64,000 nt of DNA, taken from Trypanosoma brucei gambiense DAL972. Taxonomy: Eukaryota > Euglenozoa > Kinetoplastea > Trypanosomatida > Trypanosomatidae. Location of the stretch: NCBI RefSeq assembly GCF_000210295.1, contig NC_026744.1:1054001-1118000 (forward strand), in the 5' to 3' direction. The position numbers and the translations under genes are program-made. The notes under the pieces were generated by a model. It had not been told where the DNA came from. It was given only the letters and a program-made list of their open reading frames with translations, and did not search any database. How positions within the stretch are numbered: the first letter of the stretch is position 1; every line of letters starts with the position of its first letter. This document shows positions 50,902-62,507 of this stretch, piece after piece.

Positions 50902-51326
50902 GCGTTCCTTTCATGGGGAACACTGCTGTGCTCCGGCTACGGCATCATACAGCACAGGGATCAGCAGCGTCTTGCTGGGACACCGTTTTTCATTTGTCGG
51001 TCCCTGGGCACGTGCCAGCGTGCCATCAGCAGTATCATCCGCGCTAAGATGCTGCTGTCCGGTGATGTGGACCTCCAAAAAAGGATTGCCAATTGGCATC
51101 TTTGGGAGAGTCCAGGGTGGGAGGCTTCTCGCCCCATCTGCTGTATTCCGTTCATATGCGGAAATACAACAAAAATTATAGAGGGTGTGTATTAGGATGA
51201 ATGAAAAAGGGAGACTCTGCCACAGTCGCCAGACCGATAGCATCTCAGGGCTCTACGGTGATGGCTGATGGCCGCGCCAGTGGGGGGAAACTCCCACGAA
51301 GGCACGAAGAAAATTCAAAAAAAAAA
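50825..51326 (+). mobile_element. RIME: RIME retroposon with target-site duplication
   Basis: About 502 bp from CCCTGGCGATG to a poly-A run ending at 51326, very similar to the copy at 35107. Flanks are TACTGTTATACA (50813-50824) and TTCTGTTATACA (51327-51338), 11 of 12 identical, which is the 12-bp target duplication typical of ingi/RIME. It lies at the known RHS hot spot just downstream of the P-loop. Confidence 0.96.
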
Positions 51327-52777
51327 TTCTGTTATACAAACTACTGCATTATGAAGCGAGTCAGCTTCAGATTATCATATACGTCGTGGAGGGTAAGGCG
51401 CATGTGTTTCGTAAACCCAAAGGTGGTCGAGCAGGATATGTTACGTTTTACAAAAGTTATGATGATGCATTCGTGACTGTTAATAAAATAACCAGAGCTT
51501 CATCTAATACGGAAGATATCAAAGGATACCTTATATTCGACGTGGGCAAGGGCCATTCTGCTCCGATGAACCTACCTTATGGTTTCACTGGTATTGTGTT
51601 GAGCTCTCCAGACGTCAAGCAGTTCCATGAATGGTCGAAGCAAAACACTGCCACACATATTTACATAAACTGTGATACGTTGGAGGATTTGGAAGCCATA
51701 CACATATCGAGGTGGGGGAAAATCGCTCCTGCTTACGGTTGGAATCCTTCAGATGCGAAGGAGAAAATTGAAACTGAATGGCAAGAAATTGAAAGTCGCA
51801 TTCGTATCGTTGGCCCACTGCTTCGTCATATTGTTGGTTCAGATTCGTTTAAAAATCAGTTTGACGCAATGAAGGATCCCATTAACGATATCCAAGGTGA
51901 GAGGGTGGAGGACTACATTAACATTTTCCGACACCGAACTCGTTGGCGCACAGCTAAGCCATCACACAAGTTGGTACAGGTTGTCCGAGTGAAGGAAGAC
52001 AACGATGATGGTGATCAGTATTGCTGCAAACCACTTTCATCTTACACAGGTGAAGCTATTTTAGACCAACTGAAACCTTGGTTACTGAAAAATCATACTT
52101 TAGCTACTGGTCTACTGAGTAACCGGGCTGTCGTTGCTCACCTGTTCGAGCAGAATGGGGCAGGAGCAATGCTGCATGAGGATGCGCTAATTGAGTTGGC
52201 GAAGGGTCTGCGAAGTCTCCCATTCGTTAAGAATGAAATCCAACAAAGTGTGCTCCAGGTGCTAAAAAAGCCAAAACTCACAGAGCCTTTGATTGAGGTT
52301 CCTGAGGATACTACAGTTATAACTGGAGCCGAAATTGAATACATGAAGTTGTACAAACCACAATCAAGTAATTTTCCAGTTGTTGATGCGTTCTTTTTCG
52401 TTGAGAACCCGAAGACTTTTGTGGGACTGCAGTACACAATTTCCGAGAGGCATCCTTGTAGCGTCGGCGGATTAGTTAAGATGAAGAGGTATTTGCGAAG
52501 TTACTTCCAAGGTTGGGACAATTTTTCCAATGATATGGTATGGGAAATAATATATGTTCAAAGGGTTGACAGCGAAATATTTACGAGGCCGCAGAAATGT
52601 GAAAAGTCAACCGGAAAGGGAAAACATAATAACGAGGATGAGGAAATGTTTTGGAGAAAGAAAGTGCGTCAATTCTCGGTCTCTCTTAATGAACGCATTA
52701 TTGCACTATACGTTGAATTGCAAGTGAGAATGAGCAACCAAAACAAGCCTAACGACGAAGGTGGCAACAGTGCATAG

Positions 52778-53275
52778 GGTGCGGAAGGAAAGTTGTCAGG
52801 TAACTAGGACGAACAGAGAAATATTTTCCAGGATTAAGTAACATATGAGTAAGTTCATTAGGATGATGAGCATTTCAAACACAAATTTGCGATACGTATC
52901 ATTCCACGTAGCTGAGTGTCGATAATCCTCGAGCTATTTGATGCTTTTTACTTTCTTCTTACATTTCCCTTTCCTATTAGTAATTTGTTTATACAGAGCG
53001 ATGCGACAGAACATTGTAAAACGAGTGTGAAGGATCTGGCTTTATTTGTATGGCTGTGGTTTAGGCATTCAACTTCCTCTCCCTCTTGTTGGGTCATTTC
53101 ATTATGTATTATTACTTACATCATATACTTCTTGCTTTTTTCCGAAAGCCTGCATTATGAATGGTTTTGGTCATAGGAGTGCAGAGTATTATTTTGCACG
53201 GTTATCTTTGTATAAACATTTTTCTCCCGTTTATTTACACAGCTGTCTGCTAGAGGATGAAAAATGTAGAAAAAA
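52778..53275. other. RHS downstream spacer, ending in repeat B left part
   Basis: No gene seen. The last ~130 bases (53143-53275) match 45467-45600 and form the left flank of the VIPER-like element. Confidence 0.6.
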
Positions 53276-56200
53276 GTAAGTTTAGGTGAATAGTAAGTTT
53301 TAAGATATCGAATATATTGATGCATACGCAACCGACATACTCTGAGGTAGAGTGGGTAACAAGTGTCAGGACATTTATGAAATTTGTTTGCCAAAAGATA
53401 CCGATACCTTTTTCATTCGACTTTAGGCCAGGGAAGAACCCGAGAGCTACATACCACGCGGATGGAACGTTGACAATTGAGGATGAAAGCTTAATGGCAT
53501 ACTTTGACCAATAATAGAAAATGGATCTGGGATCGCTGAGACAGTCGATGGTAAGTTTTACGTTGCTCAGAAATTCAGATTTCTTAAGGTCTTTTGAAGA
53601 GACGGGAGGAGCACTGCATGCGAAATGGGCAACTTTAGAAGCCACAGAATCAGCACTTTATTATCAGTTTGAAAGCGCATGTGCACAAATGGCTGATGAA
53701 AATTTTCGGGTGCAGCACTAATCAAATGAGCAGCTGAGCGGGATACAACAACAACTCAGATATATTCAAGAGACAATTGCACAGCAGGCAGTGCAAATGC
53801 AGGTTTACGTCTAAACAATTGCCACGATGGAGAAAAGACAGCCGAATATTCAACGCCAGAAAGAGATGACACGGAGGAGTGTCAGGAGCAACCGAGAAAG
53901 TTAGACTCGGGTAAAACTAGACGTATAGATGAATGTTCATGGAAATGGTTGTTTCTCACCAAAAGAAGCACCTCCACCCATGTCACAAGGAGTTGGATTT
54001 CGAGGGATCCAGGAATTACGGGCAAATGCATGGGGATTGCCTGGAGGGGTAATACCCGAAGAATATAAAAAATTAACACATTTGATGGAGTGATGGAATA
54101 TCTCCAGGGAAGGACGCCTGAACAACTGTTATGGTCGTATCAGTTCGTGTTTCCACTACCGACGTCGCCGGGACCAGTACATGCAAAGGCGTGTAAAAAC
54201 TTCGCATCATGGGTATTGGGTTTGCGCCCAGAGGGCATATTGGAGAAACACCTCCAACTAGGAAAACAGTTGTATGATAAGCTGCGCACAATACAAACGG
54301 TGAAAGACTACCCGGGGCTGAGGTTTAAAGACATAAAGGAAACTATCGAATTCCCACAGAAAAAGGACGATATGTACTTTCAGGCCGCTCTGAAAGCGAA
54401 ACGACAACAACAACAACAACAACAAAACAGGGTTCCTCCGAGCAGGGCTCGATGTTTCACATGCGGACGATTTGGGCATTATAGTAACACTTGTCGTGTA
54501 TTCAAACATAAACTGAACACACGTCAAAAAAGAGACATTCGGCCCCAGAAGCAATGAATTTGGGGGCCGTTAATATTTCCCTACCCATACTCCACCACAA
54601 GGGAAAAAACCAACACAACGGAGAAAGTTACACTGGAGGACGGTAACAACTACTACTACTCCTACCCTTTGTCCGCCAATGAGTTACCCGACACGGACGG
54701 GAATAGTACGACCCTTACGCGCAGAAAAGTCGACAGCAGCTCAACGTATGAGAGGAGCCTTTCAAGAGATCTGGGAAATGTCAAATGGAAATTAAAAACA
54801 TGCAACAAGGTGGTCGTCGGTGAACGACGTCAAGGTTATTCTAGCTTCTACACACAATCCGTGTATTATTGCAATGGCTTCAGAAGCAAACTAATTAGCA
54901 AAAAGGATGTGGACACGCACAACATGAGAACAGAAAGGGTCCATAATCCGAAAGTTCTATGCGTTTGCAGACAAACACGGACTACCGGCTGTCGAAACGA
55001 CAATCCCCTTGTTTATTGTAAGTTTGCAACTGGCAAAGAGCAGCGCCATACAGTACACAAGGACACTACTATCATTACTAGCCGCAGAGCATACACCAGC
55101 GCGAATGTATTTGTAGCCGGACTATGCGGAATGGTAGGGAGAGATACCATAAAACAGGTTCGTCCCATGTTGCGTTGGGAGCTCGATCTCGTATGCGACA
55201 CTTTAACACTAGAGCGGGATCGAGTAGCTTTAAGACTATCCTGAATCACAGCCAGCAGATGGGGAGAAATAGCACAGCTACAACAAGAGAATTTTGTGCT
55301 CCATCCACAAGACAAAAAAGATGATGCCATAGTGGTAAACTGAGGAGCACTCCCAAAGACATTCAAAAGCGATACACACAGAGCCGCAAGGTATGTGTTA
55401 ATAAAGGGAGAATATGCTGGAAGGATCCAAAATGTAATCAGGGAAATGGAAGAGGGCGAGAAAGCTCACGGCCATCATAACGAAGGGAATGGAAACAATA
55501 TTCTGCCCATTCGGGATGACTGCACATTCAATAAAGAGACGGAATTTGGAACACCCAGAGTTGGCATTAGTGGCGTAAAAACATACGCCCTCGATTCAAG
55601 ATTATTTACACAATTGGGAAAGGACACAGACCCTCAGGAGCTTTCATGAAGCATGGTAAGACGCTATCTGAGTCGATGGACCACCACCATCAACAAGTCG
55701 GAGCGGTTAACCACGTTGATGTAAAACCCCTGATTGGGAGAAAAGCGGATATGCCGTGGGATATGCGGGAACCCTCATGCCGAGCAGTGTTAGCTTTATG
55801 GTCAAGTAGAAACAGTTATCGAGGGCACATCATCATTCGACGTTCGCAAGGAACGCGGGCAGCGTCGGAGGAGGGAGAAGAGAGGACATTACCTCTTCAG
55901 GAAGTAAATGTGAGGACATTGTCTTTAGAAAGGGTACGAAGGCAAATGAAGGATGAGACGCGGCAACGGTTTGAGAAGGTATGGAACTTTATGATTGGCA
56001 CTGGAGGAAAATCGAAAGAAAGAGACAGGGAGTCTCATTTGCGCAATGCCGATAAATACGCTCTAACGATTAAAGAAGCGGGAACTATAAGTTATGTTTC
56101 GGATCTTCCCACAAAGGGACGGGTCTCATACTTTTTTCAGTTGTGGAGGAAAAGACGCCGATTTATTGTTTTTCCCAAGGTAAAAAAAGGCAAAAATGAT

Positions 56201-57390
56201 TACGGGTCCGAAGTTCCATTGGACCATATATTCCAATATATAAGTGCGGTTTATGGTGAATCCGCACCGTTGTTTGACTTAAAGGCTTTTTTTTTCAGGT
56301 GAACCTGCCACAAGAGACATTCGAGTGGTTTTCCGGTCTCGAACCGGGAGTGTGGAACTCGTAGAATTGGATCGACTCCCAATGGGTTAATAAATGCAGC
56401 CATGAAATTTTACACACATCACGAGAGTATTGGCAGGAGACTCAGAGGTAGTGAAAGCACAATATGCGGCCCCCAACGAATAGAGAGTGCACGCATGGAT
56501 CGACAACATCCGTATCAGTGGACCACACAAAACGGTAAAGGAATGGGGGGACCACATTGCTAAAAACATGAAAGAATGCGGGGTAACGGTTTCCAAACAA
56601 CAAAAGATGGTCACACGATACGAATTTATCGGGGTTTTATTTGACCATGACAAGCAGACGGTTTTGTTGAATGCAAAGACAATACGGCGGATTCGAGAAT
56701 CGGCTCCACCCGAGACAGCGACCATTAAACGGATGGAAAGCGTTGTATCTCGCATGATATACGTGGCTGGTATTATGGGAGAACCACTTTTTTCTTACTA
56801 TATTTTCTTTAAAATGATACGTCAGCGTTTATCTCGCCTAAATAGGAAATTGGTGAACCATTCCGATCGGGACTAGCTGCCAAAAAATGCATTAAAGCTG
56901 GCGAAGCAGTGGATAAGCACGTTGTTAAAAAATGTGCCAGTGGTTCCACCACAGGTTCAGCCCACCACTGCCACACTGGTGACAGATGCCTCCGTGCAGG
57001 GATGGGGAGGGATGTCATTTAAAGGTACAGGAGAGATTATAATAGCAGGAGGCTCCTGGGAAACGACACCTCACATGATATCATAAGGAGAAGTGCGAGC
57101 GATTCAATTCGCATTGTTAGCGATTCGGGGGCGTTTCGATGGGCCATTGCAAATATACGTGGATAACACCACCGTAATGCATATTATGAAGGAAGACGAC
57201 GCGCATTCAAGCGCCCTAGTGCGATAGGCATCGGCAATAAACAGGATATTACGACAAGAACAGATAAATGCCACATGGTGTTACGTACATTCAGGGGTAA
57301 ATCCAACCGATGGGATGTCTCGAGGGATACCTGTCAGGGGACAGGACTTGGCGATGGGGTGGAACATGTGGAGGAGAGCGCGGGAGGAGG
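53276..57390 (+). mobile_element. VIPER: Degenerate VIPER-like tyrosine-recombinase retroelement
   Basis: About 4.1 kb with many stops and frameshifts but domains in VIPER order. Gag-like sequence spans about 53317-54557, ending in a CX2CX4HX4C zinc knuckle (CFTCGRFGHYSNTC, 54453-54494). A helical segment at 54949-55113 (RKFYAFADKHGLP..., IQYTRTLLSLL) resembles the N-terminal core-binding domain of a tyrosine recombinase. RT-like sequence lies at about 55890-56870, including LFDLKAFFF and AWIDNIRISG, the DIRS/VIPER style of the catalytic motif. RNase H spans about 56900-57370, with LVTDASVQGWGG, a GEVRAIQFAL helix and IYVDNTTV. DIRS-group elements lack APE and integrase. No reading frame is intact, so the copy is dead. 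End coordinates come from comparison with repeat B and are approximate. Confidence 0.8.
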
Positions 57391-57547
57391 TTTTAAAGAC
57401 GCTTTCAGCTCTTTCATATCGTTAGTAAGCTATCGTTTCAATTCATAGTTTGTGTAGGATGATGAGGAACGCTTACTGTTTCCTCAGCATGATAATTATT
57501 TCACATATCTTTCTTGTCTGTAGTAAAAGGGAAGGAAGGACTAAAAT
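57388..57547. repeat. Repeat B, right part beside the VIPER remnant
   Basis: Matches about 45643-45792 at high identity, beginning TTAAAGACGCTTTCA and running through the AGGATGATGAGGA segment. Because the RNase H reading frame runs into its first bases (EEVLKTLSALSYR), part of it may belong to the 3' end of the element rather than to flanking DNA. Confidence 0.8.
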
Positions 57548-59801
57548 ATTCTATTTTCGAATACTGTCAACTCGGCGCCCAGTCTGGCGGTGCCACAACC
57601 TTGCCGCCACGGATCGTTCTCGACGACACCTGAAGAACAGCTGCGTAACCCCGCTGAGTCCATCCACTCCCTTCACCACCTTTCTGTCCTTTTAAAGGAC
57701 ACCTGCTTTTCATTACATAATATAAACTAGCGTTCATCATTTCACGGATACGCTGACCTAGAGTATGCAGCTTTAAAATTCCCTATATGCCATTCACCGC
57801 TTCCGCATTGGGAGCCGTACAACTGTGACCGTAAATGAAGTTATTCTTTGCCATCTGCTAATTCATCTCACAATCCTTATATGAGGTAATGCACGTGTAG
57901 GGAATTTGTCCTCTAATTAATCTCTATTGGATTGTAAGTTCATTATGGGAAACTTGGAAGCCCCGTCACAGATGCTACTTAACTATCAAATTTCACCACA
58001 CAGACCCTTTGAAACATGGAGCTCTCAAACATCATGGTGAGTGTTAACGTTTGCCTTGATAACCAGCGGTTCTCAATTCCCGCTTAGTTGCTTCAACCTT
58101 CCCGTAATTGCGTTGGAGTCTTTAGGAAAATATGCTGCAGAGGTCGGGGCAAGCTTCTCGCTATTTGTAAGCGGAAGTGCAACGGCTGCACATTCTAAAC
58201 TTTCATTAGCTTCGGGATTCTCAACCACACCCATTCCGTCACGAGCGATTATCAACATGTTGACACCCTTCGTTTTAGAGAAGCGCAACACTATGCGTTG
58301 AGAAGCATAGAAAACATGTTGCCTTACTTTCGGTAACACTCATGAACGTCTCTTGCTGGAGGCAAAGGGTCGCTGCATCTTGCTGAGGCACTCTCAAAAG
58401 GGATAATCTTTTTTTCACCTGACAGATCTCATTTTTCCCACTTTTTTCCACATTGAATGAGGAATGGGATCTGTTTCACATCTTCGCCATGAACCGGGAG
58501 GATTCAGTAGGGACCGAATGCGACTGAACGTTTGCACTCACGGACGCAATTAGAAAGTATACTTTTTCCCCTAAGCCCCGGCGATGTTGTTCACGGTTGT
58601 TCAGGTTTCCGTGTGCGAGTTGCCAACGTTACGCCGATATCAGAAATAATAATTTGTCCTCTGACTTTTTCCTGGATGAAGCACCAGATGCTGGCACCAC
58701 GCTGTGGCGGGCGGTGTTTTCTAGAATATTAGTCTTTTCTGCTTCTTTCGTTGCTTCCCTTACGTCATTTTATATTCCTATACTAATTTATTTGAGTTTA
58801 CTCGAGGTGTTCTTCCGCGGTGCTGAGTTTCCCATTTTGGTGTGCCGTCCCCCCCACCTTCGAAACGACATATAGAACGCCCGCGCAAAAGTCATTTTCT
58901 AAGTTAAACCCTGTTTGCTTTCCCGTAGATTTACGCCGACGGATAGTGGCACATTCAGAATAAATGGACCCTGCGGGGGCTTTGTAATATATCGGGGAGG
59001 TTGAAATCGATGTGCGCCCTTGTTCATGTGGAGGACAAGTGTGCAGCGGGAGAATGAAGGGTCATGGGCATATGGCGAAACCGGTGAGTTTAGAGATTGA
59101 GGATTAGAGGAAATGAGGAGGGAAATGGAAATTGTACCCCGCGCACGACAATTGCGAAGTTTTCGGAGCGAGTGGAGGGCGTGGGGTAAATGAAGCAAAG
59201 AGAGGGAGAGAACGGAGGGGCTTGAGGTGTGTTGGATACGCAGCCGCGCGGGACGCCGAACAAAGGGAGGTTTTGAGGCGGCGTGAGGCTCGACGAAGCG
59301 GTTGCTGCCTTCGGCAAGCGGGGTGGAAAATAGTGTCAAATCTCGCGTAGGCGGTATCCGCGAGAATTCCAAGGGAAGAACTTACCACCAAGCCGCTTCT
59401 CCAGAACAGAGAAACAGAGATGAAACCACGATGCTGAGTTAGGGATCCATCAAAATCGCGGAGGGCATAGCTGCTTCCCCTTCGGACAAATCATGCGCAA
59501 TGAATTTGGAAGGCGCACATCAGCTAGCTTGTGCATGGGGGAGTGAACTGCAAATGCAGCGCCGGTTTTGCGGGGATTTAGGTTTAGACTTTACTGATGT
59601 TGGGAAAAATTGCGGCGGAAACAAAATTGAAGAAAATGATTTCATCTGCAAAGCATCGTTTTTTGTGGAAGTTTTGACCTGGTCGGGATTGGGTAATTGG
59701 AAGAAGGCAGCCCCTAAAGAGATGGCAACCCACTCGGCACATAATACGAAAAAGGCACTCGTATATGCATATACATGATGGGGCTGGTAAGGGAAGCAAT
59801 A
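57548..59801. other. Unassigned stop-rich accessory sequence
   Basis: About 2.25 kb between the VIPER remnant and the ingi 3' end. Base composition is closer to the core than the 37-49 kb spacers. Short open frames on both strands (for example 58041-58301 plus, 58073-58339 minus, 59500-59778 plus) have mixed, protein-like composition but I cannot match them to a family. It may hold decayed pseudogenes of surface or ESAG-type genes; this is a guess. Confidence 0.4.
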
Positions 59802-61868
59802 TTTTTTTTTTTAATTTTCTTCGTGCCTTCGTGGGAGTTTCCCCCCACTGGCGCGGCCATCAGCCATCACCGTAGAGCCCTGAGATGCTATCGGTCTGGC
59901 GACTGTGGCAGAGTCTCCCTTTTTTATTCATCCTAACACTCCCTCTATAATTTTTGTTGTAGCTCCGCAGTTGAACGGAATACAGCAGATGGGGCGAGAA
60001 GCCCCCCTCACCCCGGACTCTCCAAAAGATGTCAATTAGCAATCCTTTTGTTTTGATTTTTGTTATTCGTTTATTATTCTCTCCCCCTCTTTCTGTTTCT
60101 GTTGCTTGTTGACTGCATACCTCCTCTGTCTCTGAGGGTGTCTGGACTATTCCTGCGTCCGGTGCTTTTCCTGCTGGCTCCACACTCGGCAATAAGGGGG
60201 GAAGTTGCAGAAGGGAGAGTGGGTTGTATGACTGTTACCTTAGGTGAGGACTTCACCTGCGGCCGGCTCCGTTCAACCGCAATGAGAAACTGCGCCAGCC
60301 TTTTAGAGAAACATACATCCTGCACACACTCACCTTCTACCGCAAATCTGACACGTAACTCCTTCAAACCGGGACAGCTCATCAAGTGCAGCGACGTTTC
60401 TTCGCAGTCGCCGCGTTGGCTGGTAACAGCGCGCTCTACCTTCATACCGTGCATCTTCTTTTGATGTAGGGTGAGGCCAGTTTTGCTAGCACACTGCCTT
60501 CCGCATGTCGGGCACACCAACATGGATGTGTTTGTATGCGGGGAATCAGTGGCACACAATTTTGTGCTTTTGCTGCATTTAAGCTCGACTCCCTCACCTT
60601 TGTGGAAAGCCTTACAGTGTCGGATGAGGGAGTCCCTGCAACTGAGCACTTTTTGGCACACACCACACTGCACCTCTCGTTCCACCAGGACGTCAACGTT
60701 TCCCTCACGGGCACGCTTACGAGGGAATTGCACCAACACCACGGTACCGTCCTCAGTCACTATGCTTTTATGTTTGAATTTCTTGTGTAGTGACAGGGAA
60801 GAGCGTGTACCGAAGCTCGCCTCGCACAGGTCACATTGAAACGGCAGCTTCCGTGTATCCTGAGAGGCTGGCGCTGCTGGGGCTTTACCATCTCCTTGTA
60901 CTGAGTCCTCGTTCTCTCGCCCCCTTTTCACGCGGCAACTACCGCTGCCTATGCCATGTATTGTTCTAAGGTGGTGTAATAGTCGGCCTGGCACTGCGAA
61001 TTTGGAGGCACAGAGGGTACAATGAAGCACCTGCGGTCTCATTGGGACTCGTGTGCTCGATGGTAGAGGAACGATCGCCACCACTGGAGGGGGCTCCGGG
61101 GGGATATCCACTGCAGGTGTTGCATCGCCGTATTTGATCCTCCGGAGGGCATCAGCTCGCACAAAGCCATGTTTGTTTACCATGTGCGTTACAGCACTCG
61201 AGCGGCATTGGTATGTGGCATCACATTCCGTACATTTGGTCGGTTCGGAGGTTCTCTGTAGAGTGCGTGTCGCAACAGTTGGGGCCGTTTGTATTGTTGG
61301 CCCTATCTCTGCATGTTGCGGGTTGCACCATCGGCACTGTGGAGGCACACTCGGGTTGATCTTTCGCAACATCCATCCATAGTGTCTTGAAGACCCAACC
61401 CGAAAGCGTGCCAGTGCCGTTTCTTCTTCCCTCGTCAGTTCTTCCTTATGTTTTGTTGGAAAGTGGTTGCCCGTGATACCAAACCTATGAGTGTTCTCAT
61501 GGACTTCTTCCGACCTAAGCACTCGCTTCGCATAAGCAATGATGTCGGGGATCCATGTGTCTCGCAACTGTGGTAAATCTGCGGCCTTTTTGGCCATGTC
61601 ATCGCAAACCTCATTCCGTTTCACGCCACAATGGCCAAACACAAATTGCAGTCGGATACGCACCTTCCTTCTCTGAACTTGAAGCAGAAGCCTCCATAGT
61701 CGTCTTAGAATTGGGTCCGTTACGGCTAGGGGGCCTGTCTGCAGTGCTGTTAACATTGACAGCGAGTCAGAGAAGATGGACAACCTGCTCGGTGTGGTTC
61801 TGTATGCCGGAAGCCATTTCAGCAGCCGTTGCAGTCCTATCTCTAATGCTACGCATTCCGCTCTGTAA
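59802..61868 (-). mobile_element. ingi: ingi LINE retrotransposon, 3' part
   Basis: Minus-strand ingi cut off by the gap. The poly-A appears as poly-T at 59802-59812, followed by the RIME-like 3' terminal ~240 bp. The open frame runs from the gap to 60074 with no stops. A full ingi is ~5.2 kb with one ~1,650-residue protein (APE, RT, RNase H, zinc fingers); about 2.07 kb is left here. Which part lies in the gap, and whether the element was complete, cannot be told. Confidence 0.93.
60074..61868 (-). CDS. ingi polyprotein C-terminus: RNase H and C2H2 zinc fingers (partial)
   Basis: About 598 codons, open from the gap to the stop at 60074. The RNase H part shows RAECVALEIGL (catalytic Glu), FSDSLSM (Asp) and FGHCGVKRNEVCDDMAKKAA (His and Asp); the first catalytic Asp is in the gap. 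It is followed by a Cys-pair motif (QCRWC) and five C2H2 fingers. Counting from the Met encoded at 61783 these lie at residues 184-205, 255-276, 317-338, 373-394 and 424-445, each with CxxC and a HxxxxH end. The tail is basic (NRNRKRGRE). The frame shows no damage, so this copy may have been recently active or is young. It was read on the reverse strand; all plus-strand frames here are shadows. Confidence 0.9.
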
Positions 61869-61968
61869 NNNNNNNNNNNNNNNNNNNNNNNNNNNNNNNN
61901 NNNNNNNNNNNNNNNNNNNNNNNNNNNNNNNNNNNNNNNNNNNNNNNNNNNNNNNNNNNNNNNNNNNN
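61869..61968. other. Assembly gap, 100 N, at right edge of island
   Basis: Exactly 100 N, a gap of unknown size. It separates ingi coding sequence from the second copy of the 0.53-kb direct repeat, so the right border of the island is not observed. Confidence 0.99.
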
Positions 61969-62507
61969 GTAGCCGCTATTCGATTCTCTCCGCTGTATGA
62001 CAAACTTTTTACTCCTGGGCGTTCCCTATTTGTTGCAACCACCTTTGGTGTCTCTTATCATCAAGGATATTAGCGCCCGCTGCCACCTCACCTCTGTCCT
62101 TTCTTCATGTTTACTTGTTTCGATAAGGTCACGTATACATGAGTTATTCTTGAGGGACTAGGGCACAATGAAGTAAGTTTTTACCTTCTTGGGGTCGCCG
62201 TTTTCCACCTCATATGAAGGAGCGTGTAGAAGTTCCGTGGAATGTATCCTGGGTACCCGCTACCGCTGTTAGGTCGGCACACGGAAATATATATATATAT
62301 ATATATATATATGAATTGGATCGCTTCATCACTTGTTGTGGGTTTGTCCCTTATCTTGGGGTTAAAGTTTATTTCCCGCTAATCATTAGACGTGACTTAC
62401 GTGATTTGGTGGAAGGTTGTGCCGTGTTCCTTTACACTATTTGGTGTACTGCAGTATGCCGTATGCCAGGGGCAAGCTGCTTAGCGTTGGCTTCTTACGA
62501 AAGGAGT
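61969..62507. repeat. Right copy of 0.53-kb direct repeat
   Basis: Matches 34573-35106. The copy begins abruptly at the gap and continues beyond the point (62507/62508) where the left copy is replaced by a RIME, so it represents the unoccupied form of that site: AAGGAGT then ATTATTTTC. Confidence 0.93.

Larger units (their letters stand above)
49786..52777 (+). pseudogene. RHS: RHS gene split by RIME at the hot spot
   Basis: RHS coding sequence is present in two parts, 49786-50824 and 51339-52777 (the latter after the RIME and its duplicated target). The N-terminal part begins MSRRRTGGGRRRNNANQQ, a basic likely nuclear signal, and has a P-loop GTPGIGKS at residues 330-337. The RIME lies 16 bases after the P-loop codons. 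Reading through the RIME ends at a stop at 51193-51195, leaving a 469-residue truncated product. The second part is open to 52777 and includes VVDAFFFVEN and WEIIYVQ. Apart from the insertion I see no other break, so the insertion looks young relative to the gene. The N-terminal product keeps the P-loop but loses the C-terminal half. Confidence 0.93.

Noticed and set aside
58041..58339. Overlapping frames on both strands as a candidate surface-protein fragment
   Set aside because: Neither frame extends beyond about 88 codons and I could not recognise any VSG, ESAG or cyclase motif.
59500..59778. 92-codon plus-strand frame with four Cys as a possible VSG-type fragment
   Set aside because: Cys spacing does not match known VSG domains and there is no supporting neighbour sequence.
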